Shown here: one piece after another, positions 60,582 to 64,000 of the stretch | How the letters are laid out: the number at the start of each line of letters is the position of its first letter | Numbering within the stretch: the first letter of the stretch is position 1 | NCBI RefSeq assembly: GCF_027571405.1 | Contig: NZ_CP092968.1 | Location: 2,502,001-2,566,000, forward strand | DNA length: 64,000 nucleotides | Direction: 5' to 3' | DNA from: Methylocystis parvus OBBP | GTDB lineage: Bacteria > Pseudomonadota > Alphaproteobacteria > Rhizobiales > Beijerinckiaceae | The notes under the pieces: generated by a model | The model's input: only the letters and a program-made list of their open reading frames with translations | What the model was told of the DNA's origin: nothing | Databases searched by the model: none | Position numbers and translations under genes: made by a program

Positions 60582-63013
60582 GACGGTGTCTCCAGTTTGG
60601 TGGGGGTAGGCAGAAGATCGGCAGCCCAGTCGAGGCCACGTGCGGACAGCCAGGCACGGGCGAAGCCTTCGGGCCCGGCATCGGCGAAAATCTCGGCGAT
60701 GAGCTTCTGGTGGGTCTTCGAGGAGGCTGCGCAAAGGGCGAGCGCCACGGGTCCGAGGCCCAATTCGAAGAGCCGATTGCCGCGCCGCGACTGGCAGTAA
60801 TAGTCGCGCTTGGGCGTCGCGCGCGCGATTATCTCGATCTGCCGGTCGTTGAGACCGAAGCGGCGATAGATCGACAGGATCTGCGGTTCGATCGCGCGCT
60901 CGTTGGGCAGGAAAATCCGCGTCGGGCAGCTCTCGACGATCGCGGGCGCGATCGGGCTCGTCTCGATATCGGCGAGCGACTGGGTGGCGAAGACGACGGA
61001 GGCGTTCTTCTTCCTCAACGTCTTGAGCCATTCGCGCAATTGCGCGGCGAAGCCCGGATCGTCGAGGGCGAGCCAGCCTTCGTCGATGACGAGGAGCGCG
61101 GGCGCGCCATCGAGCCGGCCTTCGATGCGGTGGAAGAGGTAGGAGAGGACGGCGGGCGCGGCGGCGGAGCCGATCAGCCCCTCGGTCTCGAAACATTGGA
61201 CGTCGGCGGCGCCGAGAAGCTCCGCGTCGGAATCGAGAAGCCGTCCATGCGGCCCGCCGAGGCAAAAAGGCTTGAGGGCGCGCTTGAGCGGATTGGACTG
61301 AAGGAGCACCGAGAGGCCGGTGAGAGTGCGCTCTTCAATCGGCGCGGAGGCGAGCGACGAGAGCGCCGACCAAAGATGCTCCTTCACCTCCGGCGTGACG
61401 GCGACATTCTCGCGGGAGAGGATGGAGGCGATCCATTCGGCGGCCCAGCCACGCTCCACGGGATCGTCGACCGCGGCGAGCGGCTGCAAGGCGACGGGAT
61501 CGACCGTGTCGGCGGATAGCGCCCCGCCGAGATCGTGCCAGCTGCCGCCCATGGCGAGCGTCGCCGCACGCGCCGATCCCCCGAAATCGAAGACAAAGAT
61601 TTGCGAGCGCGCGTAGCGGCGGAACTGCAGCGCCATCAAAGCGAGCAGCACGCTCTTGCCGGCGCCAGTCGGCCCGATGACGAGCGTATGCCCGACATCG
61701 CCGACATGGAGCGAGAAGCGGAAGGGAGTCGAGCCTTCGGTCCGGCCAAAGAAGAGCGGCGGCGCCTTAAGATGCGCGTCCGTCATCGGGCCGGACCAGA
61801 CCGCCGAGAGCGGGATCATATGGGCGAGATTGATCGTCGAGATCGGCGGCTGACGGACATTGGCGTAGACATGACCCGGAAGCGAGCCGAGCCAGGCCTC
61901 GATGGCGTTGACCGTCTCGACCATCGACGTGAAGTCGCGGCCCTGTATGACCTTCTCGGCGAGGCGCAGCTTCTCGTCTGCGAGACGGGCATCCTCGTCC
62001 CAGACGGTGATCGTCGCCGTCACATAGGCTTCACCGATCAAATCGGAGCCTAAGTCCTGCAGCGCGGCGTCGGCGTCGAGCGCCTTGTTGTGGGCGTCGG
62101 TGTCGAGAAGGACGGACGACTCATTGGTCATCACCTCCTTCAGGATCACCAGGATGGATTTTCGCTTGGCGAACCATTGCCGGCGGATGCGGGTGACGAT
62201 TTTGGTGGCGTCGGTCTTGTCGAGGGTGATCGCCCTTGTCGACCAGCGATAGGGGAAGGCGAGGCGGTTGAGCTCGTCGAGGATTCCGGGATGGGTCGCC
62301 GACGGAAAGCCCATGACGGTGAGGATGCGCAGATGCTTGCCTCCGAGCCGGGGCTCGAGGCCGCCGGTCAGCGGCTCGTCGGCGAGAATCGCGTCGAGAT
62401 GCATGGGCGTATCGGGAACGCGGACCTTGTGGCGTTTGGTCGAGACGCAGGAGTGGAGATAGGTCAGCGTCTCGCTGTCCGAGAGCCATTCGGCCTCCGG
62501 CGCGAAGCCGTCGATCAGCTGCAGCAGCCGGTCTGTCCTGTCGATGAAGCCCAAGATAACGGCGCCCGGCGCGCCTTCGGCAGAGCGGCCCTCATAGAGC
62601 CAGCTCTCGGCGCTCGCCGCCTCGTCTTCGGGCGGCAGATAGACGAGCGTGAGAAAATGACCGCTCTCGAAATGCGCCCCTTCCTCTTCGAATTGGGCGC
62701 GGCGCTCTTCGTCGATGAGCGCTGACACCGGATCGGGAAAGGAACTCGCCGGATAATCCTGCGCCGGATTGCGCTGCGCCTCGAAGAAGATTGCCCAGCC
62801 GGACCCCAGGCGCCGCAGGGCATTGTTGAGCCGCGCCGTGACGCCGACGAGTTCGGCTTGGGTGGCGCTTTCGAGATCGGGACCGCGAAAGCGCGCGGTG
62901 CGCTGCAACGAGCCGTCCTTATTGAGGACGACGCCGGGCGCGATGAGCGCCGCCCAGGGCAGGAAGTCGGCAAGGCTTTGCGGCTTCCTCCGATACTCGG
63001 CGAGGTTCAGCAT
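60578..63013 (-). CDS. trbE: Conjugal transfer ATPase TrbE (VirB4 family)
   Basis: 811 residues. N-terminal VirB4 domain (RFRGPDLESATQAELVGVTARLNNAL), then the ATPase with Walker A VIGPTGAGKSVLL near 446 and Walker B ALLVIDEGWLAL near 641, and the following ATQSLADIETS. It powers pilus assembly and substrate transfer. Full length, so this part of the operon is intact. Confidence 0.96.
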   Translation of the reverse strand: MLNLAEYRRKPQSLADFLPWAALIAPGVVLNKDGSLQRTARFRGPDLESATQAELVGVTARLNNALRRLGSGWAIFFEAQRNPAQDYPASSFPDPVSALIDEERRAQFEEEGAHFESGHFLTLVYLPPEDEAASAESWLYEGRSAEGAPGAVILGFIDRTDRLLQLIDGFAPEAEWLSDSETLTYLHSCVSTKRHKVRVPDTPMHLDAILADEPLTGGLEPRLGGKHLRILTVMGFPSATHPGILDELNRLAFPYRWSTRAITLDKTDATKIVTRIRRQWFAKRKSILVILKEVMTNESSVLLDTDAHNKALDADAALQDLGSDLIGEAYVTATITVWDEDARLADEKLRLAEKVIQGRDFTSMVETVNAIEAWLGSLPGHVYANVRQPPISTINLAHMIPLSAVWSGPMTDAHLKAPPLFFGRTEGSTPFRFSLHVGDVGHTLVIGPTGAGKSVLLALMALQFRRYARSQIFVFDFGGSARAATLAMGGSWHDLGGALSADTVDPVALQPLAAVDDPVERGWAAEWIASILSRENVAVTPEVKEHLWSALSSLASAPIEERTLTGLSVLLQSNPLKRALKPFCLGGPHGRLLDSDAELLGAADVQCFETEGLIGSAAAPAVLSYLFHRIEGRLDGAPALLVIDEGWLALDDPGFAAQLREWLKTLRKKNASVVFATQSLADIETSPIAPAIVESCPTRIFLPNERAIEPQILSIYRRFGLNDRQIEIIARATPKRDYYCQSRRGNRLFELGLGPVALALCAASSKTHQKLIAEIFADAGPEGFARAWLSARGLDWAADLLPTPTKLETPS

Positions 63014-63025
63014 GCTCGCTTCTCC

Positions 63026-63310
63026 TCACACCCCGAAATGCGTCGGGTAGCGCAGATGCCGACGGACGACTTCGACGAAGTCCGGATCGCGCTTGGCCGC
63101 CCAGACCGCCGCGAATTGCGCGACGACCCAGAAGGCGAGCCCGGCCAGCCAAAGCCGCAGACCGAGGCCGAGCGCCGCGGCGAGCGTGCCATTCAGGATG
63201 GCGATCGACCGCGGCGCGCCGCCAAGGAAGATCGGCTCGGTGAGCGCGCGGCGAACGGGAACGCGAAAGCCTGAGATGGGGCCTCCGACGGGAAAAGAGC
63301 CGTTCTCCAT
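63026..63310 (-). CDS. trbD: Conjugal transfer protein TrbD (VirB3 family)
   Basis: 94 residues: PVRRALTEPIFLGGAPRSIAILNGTL, a hydrophobic hairpin (AAALGLGLRLWLAGLAFWVV), then the end AAKRDPDFVEVVRRHLRYPTHF. The RDPDF-x6-RH motif is the TrbD hallmark. Start overlaps the trbC stop (TGATG). Confidence 0.95.
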   Translation of the reverse strand: MENGSFPVGGPISGFRVPVRRALTEPIFLGGAPRSIAILNGTLAAALGLGLRLWLAGLAFWVVAQFAAVWAAKRDPDFVEVVRRHLRYPTHFGV

Positions 63311-63648
63311 CAGATCAGCGCTCCGCCGCCGAAGGAAAAGAAGGACAAAAAGAAGCTAGAGGCGGCGAACGCGATCGAGAGGCCGAAGACGATCTGCACG
63401 AGCCGCCGGAAGCCACCCGAGGTGTCGCCGAAGGCGAGCGTAAGGCCCGTCGTGATGATGATGATCACCGCGATGATCTTGGCGACGGGCCCTTCGATCG
63501 ATTGCAGGATCTGCTGGAGCGGCTGCTCCCAGGGCATGTTGGAGCCGGCGGCGAGGGCAGGCGTCGAAAGCGCGGCGGCCGAGATCAGGAAGGCAAGATC
63601 AAAACTAATGCGAGCGCGCAATCGATTGCGGATCGGAAACCTATTCAT
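63310..63648 (-). CDS. trbC: Conjugal transfer pilin TrbC (VirB2 family)
   Basis: 112 residues from the ATG at 63648 (GGAG seven bases upstream, overlapping the trbB end); a TTG at 63660 is possible. Signal peptide to about residue 34 ([16 protein letters not shown]), then two hydrophobic helices ([20 protein letters not shown] and [18 protein letters not shown]). Processed and probably cyclised pilin. Confidence 0.94.
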   Translation of the reverse strand: MNRFPIRNRLRARISFDLAFLISAAALSTPALAAGSNMPWEQPLQQILQSIEGPVAKIIAVIIIITTGLTLAFGDTSGGFRRLVQIVFGLSIAFAASSFFLSFFSFGGGALI

Positions 63649-64000
63649 GGGTGTCTCCAAAGGTGACGGAGGTGAGGTCGGCGAGCCCGTAGTCGCCGTA
63701 TGAATCGAGGCCCTGGACGGCGGCGAGCTCGATCAGCCGCCGCTCATTCCCGCGGCCAGCCAGAACCGCGATGATCTGGATGGTCTCCGCGATCAGCGCC
63801 CGCGGGACGGTGACAACGGCTTCCTGGATGAGCTGTTCGAGACGGCGGAGCGCCCCAAGCGCCGACCCAGCGTGAATGGTGCCGACGCCGCCCGGATGTC
63901 CCGTGCCCCAGGCTTTGAGCAAATCGAGCGCTTCGGCGCCGCGCACTTCGCCGATGGGGATGCGATCGGGTCGAAGTCGGAGCGACGAACGAACCAAATC
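63641..64000 (-). CDS. trbB: Conjugal transfer ATPase TrbB (VirB11 family), C-terminal part
   Basis: The last 119 residues; the gene runs off the right edge. Seen: [21 protein letters not shown] (the Walker B/Asp-box region), [17 protein letters not shown] (His box) and [16 protein letters not shown]. VirB11-type hexameric ATPase of the secretion channel. Its stop lies inside the start of trbC. Confidence 0.94.
   Translation of the reverse strand, partial: DLVRSSLRLRPDRIPIGEVRGAEALDLLKAWGTGHPGGVGTIHAGSALGALRRLEQLIQEAVVTVPRALIAETIQIIAVLAGRGNERRLIELAAVQGLDSYGDYGLADLTSVTFGDTHE

Overview
The window reads as high-GC Alphaproteobacteria, probably Hyphomicrobiales. Supporting signs are a tRNA-His with U72 and A73 (an alphaproteobacterial peculiarity), FixJ-like and RpoH-like regulators, a BA14K-like secreted protein, HemP, and a trb operon of the form seen on rhizobial and methylotroph elements. 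The genus cannot be fixed from the sequence. There are no rRNA genes and no CRISPR array.

Positions 1 to about 28.8 kb look like resident chromosome. First comes a cell-wall and regulatory stretch: an AraC regulator tail, an L,D-transpeptidase, a NUDIX hydrolase, a full AraC paralogue, an HU/IHF protein and an orphan NuoD. Next is an iron-uptake locus in which hemP is divergent from an operon of TonB-dependent receptor, two tandem PiuC-like dioxygenases, exbB, exbD and tonB. From 11.4 to 26 kb lies an exopolysaccharide locus: a leftward operon (flippase and three glycosyltransferases), then an acyltransferase, a WecG/TagA-type transferase, a two-domain propeller protein, a glycosyltransferase, a Wzz-like protein with a decayed kinase domain, a VpsF/O-antigen-ligase-like membrane protein and a GH10 glycanase. 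tRNA-His, a DUF721 gene, mutY and a small acidic protein close the segment.

At 28815 a 3' fragment of a tRNA-Phe gene marks what I read as the attachment end of an integrated element. Beyond it the content changes to stress and envelope cargo (29.1-54.6 kb): transglutaminase, PRC-barrel, cytochrome b561, VIT-type transporter, a 1466-residue CheB-CheR-kinase-REC-REC-HTH protein, a small receiver operon, an IS5-type insertion, tiny membrane proteins (DUF3309, DUF3096, DUF1328 and proteins of 24 and 25 residues), three CsbD genes, an SbmA/BacA-like ABC transporter, an extra RpoH-type sigma factor, oleate hydratase, an AI-2E family transporter, a DUF4010 protein and secreted Gly/Tyr-rich proteins. 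From 55 kb to the right edge runs a complete-looking mating-pair operon, trbB(partial)-C-D-E-J-K-L-F-G-I plus a DUF2274 gene, all leftward. The simplest reading is an integrative conjugative element, cut by the window edge, carrying a stress-tolerance cargo.

The most novel signal is a degenerate 20-base motif, consensus CTGAGTAGTTTCCGAACCTG. It recurs about a dozen times, only in the cargo, mostly 110-290 bases upstream of cargo genes and on the same strand as the gene. This looks like the signature of an undescribed regulon carried by the element.
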